From assembly GCA_947496345.1 (NCBI GenBank), contig CANMCL010000027.1, positions 1 through 9,669 on the forward strand: a stretch of 9,669 nucleotides of DNA, written 5' to 3'. The stretch is from Actinomycetota bacterium (lineage in GTDB: Bacteria > Actinomycetota > Actinomycetes > Nanopelagicales > Nanopelagicaceae). The notes beneath the pieces were generated by a model, which did no database searches, was not told the origin of the DNA, and saw nothing but the letters and a program-made list of their open reading frames with translations. Positions 1 to 5,837 of this stretch are shown in pieces (the stretch's first letter is position 1; every line of letters starts with the position of its first letter). Made by a program: the position numbers and the translations under genes.

Positions 1-140
1 GTTTCAAATTCAGCAAGCGCTGCTCGGCGAATATCGTCAATCGCTAAAACTTTATCGACGATCGCGACGTCTTCGCCGCGACCTTTCTGTGAAGCGCGCA
101 CAACATCAGGATTTTCGCGCAAAAACTTAATATCGATCAT
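1..140 (-). CDS. serS: Seryl-tRNA synthetase, N-terminal fragment
   Basis: Partial gene cut by the left edge; only the first 46 codons are visible. The start is ATG at 140 on the minus strand. The translation opens [17 protein letters not shown] and continues into a helical stretch with [20 protein letters not shown]. This is the typical beginning of bacterial, especially actinobacterial, SerRS: the N-terminal antiparallel coiled-coil arm that binds the long variable arm of tRNA-Ser. By family knowledge the enzyme charges tRNA-Ser with serine in the cytoplasm. The catalytic domain is outside the window. The start lies 2 bp after the pheA stop, so it is probably cotranscribed with pheA, and a GAGAGG sequence within the end of pheA can serve as its ribosome binding site. 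Confidence 0.93.
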   Translation of the reverse strand, partial: MIDIKFLRENPDVVRASQKGRGEDVAIVDKVLAIDDIRRAALAEFE

Positions 141-142
141 TG

Positions 143-982
143 TTATTGCGCCTCTCTTGGATAAGAGCCTAGGAACCTAATGTCATCACAAATCTCTTTT
201 AACTCAGCCAGGCTGGTACCAACTGGTGAATCATTAATGTGACCTTCCACATCAATAATGAAATGGTAGTGACCTAATTCGCGACCGGTGGGACGACTCT
301 GAATAAATGTCAGGTTAACGCTATTTTTCGCAAAGACTTGCAGAATTTCCAGCAAGGCTCCGGCATGGTCAATATCTATGAATACCGCAATTGATGTGCG
401 GTCGTTGCCGGTTGCTTCAGGAACCCACCCTGGTTTCTGAGCGCAGATAAACCGTGTTACTGCTCCGGTGTTGTCGCCGATATCTTCGGCGATAACTTGT
501 AAACCAAAGTGTGCTGCGGCAACACTTGAAGCTATAGCTGCATCTAACTCACCTTTGCTCACTAGCTCTGCTGCCGCGGATGTGGAGTTGGTTGGCACAA
601 TTTCCGCGTGCGGATAATTCTTGGCAATAAAAGCACGACATTGCGATTCTGCATGTGGATGCGTTCCGATTCGCACAAATTTACTTGTGCCTGGTTTTGC
701 CATAAATGCGAATGAAACAGGCAGGGTCACTTCAGCTGCGATTGTTAGCGGATCTCCTGTTGCGAGTTCATCTAGGGTGCGAGCAACGACGCCTTCGACG
801 GAATTCTCAATTGGTACAAGCGCATATTGCGCATCTCCGGTGCGAACCGCGTTTAGCGCTGCTGTGACATTTGCAAATGGAATTAACACATCCGAATCAC
901 AAGTGATCTTCTTTAGCGCAGCCTCAGTAAAAGTCCCAACTGGACCCAAGTAGGCAAATGTATGGCTTTCTGATGCGCTCAC
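143..982 (-). CDS. pheA: Prephenate dehydratase (P-protein type, with ACT domain)
   Basis: A 279-residue protein that converts prephenate to phenylpyruvate, the committed step to phenylalanine. The N-terminal catalytic domain (about 8-180) begins [14 protein letters not shown], has the conserved IENSVEG at 58-64, and ends with the GAVTRF motif (TRF at 176-178) typical of the active site. A C-terminal ACT domain (about 195-270) carries the GAL motif (208-210) and a Phe-binding loop QSRP (228-231). There is no chorismate mutase domain, as usual for the monofunctional actinobacterial form, and length is normal. In most relatives the loop reads ESRP, so Glu is replaced by Gln here, which might alter feedback inhibition. 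The start is GTG at 982. A TATCCT hexamer six bases upstream supports it and suggests a leaderless message. The gene is followed by serS after 2 bp. Confidence 0.95.
   Translation of the reverse strand: MSASESHTFAYLGPVGTFTEAALKKITCDSDVLIPFANVTAALNAVRTGDAQYALVPIENSVEGVVARTLDELATGDPLTIAAEVTLPVSFAFMAKPGTSKFVRIGTHPHAESQCRAFIAKNYPHAEIVPTNSTSAAAELVSKGELDAAIASSVAAAHFGLQVIAEDIGDNTGAVTRFICAQKPGWVPEATGNDRTSIAVFIDIDHAGALLEILQVFAKNSVNLTFIQSRPTGRELGHYHFIIDVEGHINDSPVGTSLAELKEICDDIRFLGSYPREAQ
151..156 (-). promoter_or_regulatory. Shine-Dalgarno for serS
   Basis: On the minus strand this reads GAGAGG, ending 10 bases before the serS ATG and lying inside the last codons of pheA. It is one of the few recognisable ribosome binding sites in the window. 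It fits an internal operon gene that needs its own site, in contrast to the probably leaderless first genes. Confidence 0.5.
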
Positions 983-988
983 TGGTTA

Positions 989-994
989 AGGATA
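989..994 (-). promoter_or_regulatory. Putative -10 box for leaderless pheA
   Basis: The minus strand reads TATCCT, then six bases (TAACCA), then the GTG start of pheA. This is the spacing expected if transcription begins at the start codon itself. No convincing Shine-Dalgarno precedes the GTG. I saw no clear -35. The 41-bp gap to the upstream phosphodiesterase gene means pheA could also be reached by readthrough. Confidence 0.55.
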
Positions 995-1023
995 CCTGCT
1001 TAACGGCAGGGGAAGATCCGCAA

Positions 1024-1740
1024 TTAAAGCGAATTAGAACTTTTGCGCAGGACTTCTCGCGCAAAACCGGGGCGATTTGTAATCAAAACATCTACACCTA
1101 ATTGCTGACAGAGCTTTATATCCTTTGGCTTATCTACGGTCCAGACATTTAATTTACGCCCATTTTCTTTACACCGTTTTGCCAGAGTGGGTTGCTTCCG
1201 CAAAAGCGAAATTCCTGGACCAAGTGATTGCGCTGACGAATATCTAGCGCTAAACCAAGGAGTGCGATCGTGAAGCAAGTATGTGGTTTCAATACTTGTA
1301 TCTAGTTGTTTTATGCGTTCTATAGCAAACCAAGAGAACGACATGACATTAATAGAAATGCCGGCTTTTTTAATTCGTTTTTCCTCGCGTTTAATCTTCC
1401 CTACTATTTCATCTTCAACCGCGGTGCGAGACGGAACTGGATGTTTAGTCTCCAGCAATAGAGACTTCTTCTCACTGATTCCAAAGTCAATAAATTCATC
1501 GAGATTCAAGATCTGTGGGTAAATTTTTTTTAATTGCGAATACTTGCTCTCTGCGACGATCGCGTGGTTATCTGCACATCGCTTTAAATCTGCGTCGTGC
1601 CACAATACGGCTATTCCATCTTTGGTAAGTCGCACGTCGCATTCGAAGCCATCAGCGCCTTGCTTTACCGCCTCTTCATACGCCACCATCGTCATCTCGG
1701 GATAGTCGTGAGATGCCCCGCGGTGAGCGTAGATCTTCAT
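1024..1740 (-). CDS. Glycerophosphodiester phosphodiesterase family protein
   Basis: A 238-residue GDPD-type TIM barrel. By family it hydrolyses glycerophosphodiesters, from phospholipid turnover, to an alcohol and glycerol-3-phosphate. Visible signature: AHRG at 5-8 with His6 and Arg7, Glu15, the FECDVRLTKDG block with Glu33 and Asp35, HD at 48-49, LLETKHP with Glu97 and Lys99, and NVWTVDKP near the C-terminus. These cover the usual metal-binding and catalytic residues. No signal peptide or membrane segment is present, so a cytoplasmic location is inferred. The usual PENT motif reads PEMT (14-17), a small departure at a normally conserved Asn. The protein is lysine-rich, with an A8 run in the coding strand around codons 70-73. 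The exact substrate is unknown. The ATG start is preceded at leaderless spacing by TAATCT. The gene is divergent from pstP and upstream of pheA. Confidence 0.88.
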   Translation of the reverse strand: MKIYAHRGASHDYPEMTMVAYEEAVKQGADGFECDVRLTKDGIAVLWHDADLKRCADNHAIVAESKYSQLKKIYPQILNLDEFIDFGISEKKSLLLETKHPVPSRTAVEDEIVGKIKREEKRIKKAGISINVMSFSWFAIERIKQLDTSIETTYLLHDRTPWFSARYSSAQSLGPGISLLRKQPTLAKRCKENGRKLNVWTVDKPKDIKLCQQLGVDVLITNRPGFAREVLRKSSNSL

Positions 1741-1746
1741 ACTTCG

Positions 1747-1752
1747 AGATTA
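1747..1752 (-). promoter_or_regulatory. Putative -10 box for leaderless phosphodiesterase gene
   Basis: The minus strand reads TAATCT followed by six bases (CGAAGT) and the ATG at 1740. The gap to pstP is only 32 bp, so this box and the pstP box on the other strand lie 7 bp apart and the two promoters must overlap. Confidence 0.6.
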
Positions 1753-1759
1753 TCACCAT

Positions 1760-1765
1760 TAGGCT
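1760..1765 (+). promoter_or_regulatory. Putative -10 box for leaderless pstP
   Basis: TAGGCT followed by seven bases and the ATG at 1773. It supports 1773 as the true pstP start rather than in-frame ATG 1713, and suggests a message without a 5' leader. The same hexamer precedes dcd. Confidence 0.6.
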
Positions 1766-1772
1766 AAGCGGC

Positions 1773-2549
1773 ATGAGTCGGCTTTACTTTCAATGTGCAG
1801 CGCGTTCTGCTGTCGGTTTGGTCCGTAACGGAAATGAAGATTCGGCTCTCGTTGGTTCGCAATTAATCGCAGTTGCGGATGGCATGGGTGGACACGCTGG
1901 TGGGGAATTTGCATCTTCAGTTGCTATAAATACTCTCTCGGAAATTGCGCCGACCTTTATTAGCGAAGATGTCGATAGCGAATCAGCCAGCGATTTATTT
2001 CTTAACTCGTTACATACAATCGATAGCCAAATTCGTGTTGTAACCCAAGATGAACCGCAGTTAGCTGGTATGGGAACAACGCTGACCGCTCTCTTTATCA
2101 ACGCAGCTGAGATCTCATTGCTTCACGTCGGAGATTCGAGGGCTTATAGACTGCGCGGAAATGATTTAGAGCAGTTGAGCGCTGATCACACCGTCCTGCA
2201 AGAGTTATTGAATAAAGGGATTATTACTGAATCAGATGCTCAAGTACATCCGCAGAGATCAATGCTGACCCAGGCCCTGATGGGTGAAGGCAATCTCGAG
2301 CCATCACTTCATGTATTCGAAGGAAAAATTAAGGATCGCTATTTAATATGTAGCGATGGCTTGACTGGTGTTTTGAGCGATAAGGAAATCAAAACTTTGA
2401 TTAAAGGCAAGGGTGCTGCCGCAGCGGTTGATGCGTTGATTGATGCCACATATATAAATGGTGCACCTGATAATGTCACCATAATTCTGGCGGATCTTGT
2501 TGAATCCAATACGGCCGGCTTTGAAAAGTTGGGGGCCGCTAAAGAATGA
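1773..2549 (+). CDS. pstP: PP2C-family serine/threonine protein phosphatase (PstP-like)
   Basis: A 258-residue metal-dependent protein phosphatase. Motifs in order: VRNGNEDS (17-24, Asp23), VADGMGGHAGG (34-44, Asp36), GTTLTA (101-106), LLHVGDSRAYRLR (116-128), SADHT (136-140), LICSDGLTGVL (191-201, Asp195) and APDNVTII (231-238, Asp233). These supply the acidic residues that hold the two catalytic metal ions. Its likely substrate is the PknB kinase encoded immediately downstream and PknB targets. The protein ends soon after the catalytic domain. It lacks the membrane anchor and extracellular tail of Mycobacterium PstP, so a cytoplasmic enzyme is inferred. An in-frame ATG at 1713 lies inside the divergent gene and upstream of the -10 box, so the start at 1773 is preferred. 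The stop overlaps the pknB start (ATGATGA), implying translational coupling. Confidence 0.93.
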   Translation: MSRLYFQCAARSAVGLVRNGNEDSALVGSQLIAVADGMGGHAGGEFASSVAINTLSEIAPTFISEDVDSESASDLFLNSLHTIDSQIRVVTQDEPQLAGMGTTLTALFINAAEISLLHVGDSRAYRLRGNDLEQLSADHTVLQELLNKGIITESDAQVHPQRSMLTQALMGEGNLEPSLHVFEGKIKDRYLICSDGLTGVLSDKEIKTLIKGKGAAAAVDALIDATYINGAPDNVTIILADLVESNTAGFEKLGAAKE

Positions 2550-4096
2550 TGAATAAAGTTTTAGGCGGCCGTTACCAATTAGGGGCAATGATCGGCACTG
2601 GTGGAATGGCCGATGTATATATTGCACAAGATCAACGTCTATCGCGAGAAGTAGCGATTAAAATTTTGCGCAGTGACTTGGCAAAAGATTCAACATTTGT
2701 TGCACGGTTTAGAAAAGAAGCTAAGGCGGCAGCTGGTCTTAACCACCCAGGCATTGTTGCTGTTTACGACTCTGGTGAAGAACCCGCGCCATACATTGTT
2801 ATGGAATTAGTTTCTGGTCACACCCTTCGAGAATTAATTCACGACGGCGAACGCTTGCCACTTGATCGCGCGCTTGAAATTGGTGCCGGAATTCTTGCGG
2901 CACTGGATTATTCACATCAACGCGGAATCGTTCACCGCGATATAAAACCAGCAAACGTGATGATCACAAATAAGGGCGATGTTAAGGTGATGGACTTTGG
3001 AATCGCGCGCGCGATGGATGATTTGGGTGCAACTTTAACTAGCACCTGGAACGTAGTTGGCACTGCTCAGTATTTATCGCCGGAGCAAGCACTTGGTGAA
3101 ATCGCAGATGCACCGACAGATATTTATTCGACTGGGTGTTTGCTATTTGAATTGTTGACGGGACGTCCGCCATATACCGGCGAAACTCCGGTTTCTATTG
3201 CTTATCAACATGTATCTGGTGCCCTAACGCCAGCTCGTGAGTTACAGCCAGATCTTCCTGAAAGCGTGGAAGTTTTGTTAACAGTTGCACTCGCTAAGAA
3301 ACCTGAAGATCGTTATGTATCTGCAAATGCAATGTTGGAAGATATAAATAAGATTAGAGCAGGACAGAATATTTCCACCAAAGTAGCCCGGACGCCGCTG
3401 ATGAGCCGTCGCACCGCGATTACCTCTGGCATCGCTGTTATTGCTATTGGTATCGCAGCCATTGTTGGTATCTCCGTCAATGGTGGATCAACGCCATCAC
3501 TCGGAAATGAAATACCGAACGTGGTTGGTTTAACTGAAACCCAAGCGCGCGCTTTATTGCCGGGTTACACAATCACAGTTCAACGTGCACCGGATCCACG
3601 TATTCCGAAGGATCGTGTAGCTAGCCAAATTCCGCTTGCTACAACTCAAGTAACGAAGGGTTCCGCTGTCACGTTGACCATTTCTGATGGTCCAGGTAAT
3701 GCGATTGTCCCGGATGGAATCATTGGAGCATCTTTAATTGATGCGCGTACCATCCTTGCCGCCGCAGGTTTAGTGATCGCTAAAACAGAGGCTGCGCCAT
3801 CGGATGAAGCGCAAGGAACGGTATTAAAAGTAACCCCAGAAGCTGGTTCAGTAATTACCGCTGGATCAGGTGTAGTTCTCACTATTGCTAGCGGTGAAGT
3901 GGAAGTGCCAAATTTAATTGGTGTGGAAGCAATTCAAGCAAAAACTTTACTGATTCAGGCTGGTTTCTTGGTTCGCGAGTTTAATGATTACGATCCAGCA
4001 CAAGCCGTTGGAGTTGTTATTCGCCAAGCACCTGATGCAGGCACTACTCAAACTATTGGTAAGCCGGTGACTATTACAATTAACATTGCTCCGTAA
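2546..4096 (+). CDS. pknB: Membrane Ser/Thr protein kinase with PASTA repeats (PknB-like)
   Basis: A 516-residue sensor kinase. Kinase domain (about 9-270): glycine loop IGTGGMADVY (16-25), Lys39 in VAIK, Glu58, catalytic HRDIKPAN (130-137), DFG (150-152), activation loop with Thr165 and Thr167 before GTAQYLSPEQ (172-181), and TDIYSTG (191-197). All key residues are intact. One membrane segment lies at about 290-312. The outside part holds three PASTA repeats, roughly 321-384, 385-450 and 451-516, which in this family bind peptidoglycan fragments or lipid II. M. tuberculosis PknB has four. By family it controls cell-wall synthesis and division. The start is ambiguous between ATG 2546 and ATG 2549 (one residue); both overlap the pstP stop. 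It ends 1 bp from the stop of the convergent trpG. The usual neighbours rodA and pbpA are absent between pstP and pknB. Confidence 0.95.
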   Translation: MMNKVLGGRYQLGAMIGTGGMADVYIAQDQRLSREVAIKILRSDLAKDSTFVARFRKEAKAAAGLNHPGIVAVYDSGEEPAPYIVMELVSGHTLRELIHDGERLPLDRALEIGAGILAALDYSHQRGIVHRDIKPANVMITNKGDVKVMDFGIARAMDDLGATLTSTWNVVGTAQYLSPEQALGEIADAPTDIYSTGCLLFELLTGRPPYTGETPVSIAYQHVSGALTPARELQPDLPESVEVLLTVALAKKPEDRYVSANAMLEDINKIRAGQNISTKVARTPLMSRRTAITSGIAVIAIGIAAIVGISVNGGSTPSLGNEIPNVVGLTETQARALLPGYTITVQRAPDPRIPKDRVASQIPLATTQVTKGSAVTLTISDGPGNAIVPDGIIGASLIDARTILAAAGLVIAKTEAAPSDEAQGTVLKVTPEAGSVITAGSGVVLTIASGEVEVPNLIGVEAIQAKTLLIQAGFLVREFNDYDPAQAVGVVIRQAPDAGTTQTIGKPVTITINIAP

Positions 4097-4097
4097 T

Positions 4098-4727
4098 TTA
4101 AGAGCGACCCCCAACAACAGGAGATAGCCCAACAGATTTTGCGAGCGCGTTTTTATCTCCACATTGCGTCAACCAATTTGCCAACATTAGATGGCCATGT
4201 TCAGTCAACACAGATTCAGGGTGGAATTGAACGCCTTCGATTGGCAGAGTTCTATGACGCAGCGACATAACAACGCCAGAATCTGTTGTTCCAGTTATTT
4301 CAAGCTCGCTTGAAACCGTCTCTCTTTCAACGGCGAGAGAGTGATATCTAGTTGCAGTAAATGGCGAAGGTAAATTAACAAGCACACCTTTTCCTTGGTG
4401 AATAACTTGCGAAGTTTTTCCGTGCAATAACTCTGGTGCGCGCGAAACTGTCGCACCAAATGCCACGCCAATAGCTTGATGTCCCAGACAAACTCCAAAG
4501 AGTGGAATCGTATTTTCGGCGCAGTATTTGATCATCTCAATGCTTACTCCGGCAGCCTCTGGTGTTCCGGGGCCGGGGGAAATTAAGACGCCGTCATAAT
4601 CACTTGCTTCACTTGCCGCGACTTCATCATTGCGCTTAACGGTGCACTCAGCTCCGAGTTGGCCTAGGTATTGCACCAAGTTAAAGACAAAGGAGTCGTA
4701 GTTATCGACGACGAGGATGCGGGCCAT
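4098..4727 (-). CDS. trpG: Glutamine amidotransferase subunit of anthranilate / aminodeoxychorismate synthase
   Basis: A 209-residue class I glutamine amidotransferase. It opens MARILVVDNYDSFVFNLVQY, the hallmark start of TrpG/PabA. It has the oxyanion loop SPGPGTP (50-56), nucleophile Cys80 in GVCLGHQ, and the His169/Glu171 pair in VQFHPES. The subunit releases ammonia from glutamine for a chorismate-using partner (TrpE or PabB), making anthranilate for tryptophan or aminodeoxychorismate for folate. Neither partner is in the window, so the choice between TrpG and PabA, or a shared role, is open. A gene of this type between pknB and crgA is common in actinobacteria. An in-frame ATG at 4796 would add 23 residues with no family match and cross the crgA promoter, so 4727 is chosen. 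It ends 1 bp from pknB, in convergent orientation. Confidence 0.93.
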   Translation of the reverse strand: MARILVVDNYDSFVFNLVQYLGQLGAECTVKRNDEVAASEASDYDGVLISPGPGTPEAAGVSIEMIKYCAENTIPLFGVCLGHQAIGVAFGATVSRAPELLHGKTSQVIHQGKGVLVNLPSPFTATRYHSLAVERETVSSELEITGTTDSGVVMSLRHRTLPIEGVQFHPESVLTEHGHLMLANWLTQCGDKNALAKSVGLSPVVGGRS

Positions 4728-4733
4728 GGCGTA

Positions 4734-4739
4734 ATTCTG
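4734..4739 (-). promoter_or_regulatory. Weak candidate -10 box for trpG
   Basis: The minus strand reads CAGAAT, six bases before the trpG ATG. It keeps the A at position 2 and T at position 6 of a TANNNT box but has C at position 1. No Shine-Dalgarno is evident, so a leaderless start is possible but weaker here than for the other genes. Confidence 0.3.
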
Positions 4740-4782
4740 GCAGGCGCAGACGATCGCTGTTTCCAGTATTGGATTTAGCCTG

Positions 4783-4788
4783 TAACCT
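4783..4788 (+). promoter_or_regulatory. Putative -10 box for leaderless crgA
   Basis: TAACCT followed by six bases (TTAGCC) and the ATG at 4795. A TTTCCA at 4760-4765, 17 bp upstream, matches TTGACA at four of six positions and could be the -35. A second hexamer TAGCCT lies nearby at 4776-4781. The whole crgA-trpG gap is 67 bp and must hold both divergent promoters. Confidence 0.6.
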
Positions 4789-4794
4789 TTAGCC

Positions 4795-5061
4795 ATGCCA
4801 AAGTCGAAATTGCGTAAAAAGGTCCAGGAGCGCCACGCTCACGATGAGTTAATTCACGATACCGAGCCACACGGGCCGCTTGAGAGCCCACGCTGGTTGG
4901 CCCCTGTAATGGTCGCCAATTTCTTGATCGGTCTCTTCTGGATCGTCATCTTCTATGTGACTCAGACTAGTTATCCAATCCCAGGAATTGGCGCTTGGAA
5001 CATGATTATCGGCTTTAGCTTCGTGGGGGTTGGATTCAGCCTCGCGACTAAATGGCGATAG
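4795..5061 (+). CDS. crgA: Cell division protein CrgA
   Basis: A small 88-residue membrane protein matching the actinobacterial CrgA family. It opens MPKSKLRKK, a basic cytoplasmic N-terminus typical of the family, and continues to the conserved SPRWLAPVM (31-39). It has two membrane segments (about 36-56 and 67-85) joined by a short loop with PIPGIGAWN (61-69). In Streptomyces and Mycobacterium CrgA sits at the septum and interacts with division proteins such as FtsZ and FtsI. Location next to trpG and close to pknB matches the common actinobacterial arrangement. Length is normal for the family. The start is supported by the family N-terminus and by the TAACCT box six bases upstream. Confidence 0.95.
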   Translation: MPKSKLRKKVQERHAHDELIHDTEPHGPLESPRWLAPVMVANFLIGLFWIVIFYVTQTSYPIPGIGAWNMIIGFSFVGVGFSLATKWR

Positions 5062-5072
5062 ATAGAGATAAC

Positions 5073-5078
5073 TAGCCT
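5073..5078 (+). promoter_or_regulatory. Putative -10 box for the two-component operon
   Basis: TAGCCT lies in the 59-bp gap between crgA and the response regulator. If used, it would start transcription near 5085 and leave a leader of about 36 bases. A GGGAG at 5104-5108, 12 bases before the ATG, could be a rather distant ribosome binding site. This is the only strong box of this type in the window not placed for a leaderless message. I saw no good -35. Confidence 0.4.
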
Positions 5079-5120
5079 AATTCTCAGCGTTCTCACAGGT
5101 CATGGGAGCATTCTCGAACC

Positions 5121-5837
5121 ATGGCAACTATTGAAAGTAAGAATTCATACCGCGTCCTTGTCGTCGATGATGAGAAAAGTATCAGCGACCTAATTTCTAC
5201 CAGTCTGCGCTTTGTCGGATTTGATGTGCGAACTGCCGCGACTGGTTCTGAAGCGCTAACCGTTGCCGAAGAGTTTAAGCCGCAGGCAGTTGTACTCGAT
5301 GTGATGTTGCCTGATCTCGATGGTTTTGAAGTCTGTCGCCAATTACGCAGCGAAGGTTTAAATATTGGAGTTTTATTCTTAACCGCAAAAGATGGAATGG
5401 AAGATAAGGTCGCCGGTTTAACAATCGGTGGCGATGATTACATGACCAAGCCATTTAGCTTAGAAGAATTGGTTGCGCGTTTGCGCGCACTCCTTCGCCG
5501 CATCGGGGTTGTCGAAATTGATACCGACGATGAAAAGATTCGTTTTGCAGATCTTGAATTAAATGAAGCAACTCACGAAGTTCATCGCGGGGGTCAATTG
5601 CTAGAAATGTCCCCCACTGAATTTCAGTTGCTGCGTTATCTGCTAATTAACGCCGATCGCGTCGTATCTAAGTCGCAGATCCTTGACCACGTATGGCAGT
5701 ACGACTTCCGAGGTGATGCCGGAATTGTAGAAACATATATCTCTTACTTGCGTAAAAAGATCGACGCATTTGATCCACCACTAATTCATACTGTTCGCGG
5801 CGTAGGTTACCGACTGAGATTGCCCGCAGCAAAATAA
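5121..5837 (+). CDS. OmpR/PhoB-family response regulator (PhoP/TrcR-like)
   Basis: A 238-residue DNA-binding regulator. The receiver domain (about 10-125) has the acidic pair Asp16/Asp17, phospho-acceptor Asp60 in VVLDVMLPD, Thr88 in FLTAK, and Lys110 in MTKPFS. A C-terminal winged-helix domain (about 138-235) has MSPTEFQLLRYLLINADRVV, ILDHVWQYDF and ends HTVRGVGYRLR. The wing and receiver sequences closely resemble mycobacterial PhoP and TrcR, but I cannot decide the ortholog by eye. It should be phosphorylated by the histidine kinase encoded directly after it: the stop codon is followed immediately by the kinase ATG with no gap. All residues needed for phosphotransfer are present. Its target genes are not evident from the window. 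Confidence 0.93.
   Translation: MATIESKNSYRVLVVDDEKSISDLISTSLRFVGFDVRTAATGSEALTVAEEFKPQAVVLDVMLPDLDGFEVCRQLRSEGLNIGVLFLTAKDGMEDKVAGLTIGGDDYMTKPFSLEELVARLRALLRRIGVVEIDTDDEKIRFADLELNEATHEVHRGGQLLEMSPTEFQLLRYLLINADRVVSKSQILDHVWQYDFRGDAGIVETYISYLRKKIDAFDPPLIHTVRGVGYRLRLPAAK

Noticed and set aside
621..953. A 110-codon open frame on the plus strand opposite pheA
   Set aside because: It lies entirely within pheA on the other strand, has no recognisable domain or start signal, and is explained by pheA codon structure.
990..1019. Hairpin upstream of pheA (CCTGC/GCAGG stem with an outer GGAT/ATCC) as a terminator or attenuator
   Set aside because: The stem is only 5 bp, the outer pairing leaves unmatched bases on both sides and there is no T tract; it also overlaps the likely -10 box. 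Probably chance.
1713..1772. An in-frame ATG at 1713 that would add 20 residues to PstP
   Set aside because: The extension lies within the start of the divergent gene and upstream of the TAGGCT box; the added residues do not resemble the PP2C N-terminus, which fits a start at 1773.
4701..4720. TTATCGACG sequences here and near 53 as DnaA boxes, since pknB and crgA often lie near oriC
   Set aside because: They do not match the DnaA box TTATCCACA, lie inside conserved coding sequence, and do not cluster.
4728..4796. An in-frame ATG at 4796 that would add 23 residues to TrpG
   Set aside because: The known TrpG/PabA N-terminus begins exactly at 4727, and the extension would cover the crgA promoter and start codon.
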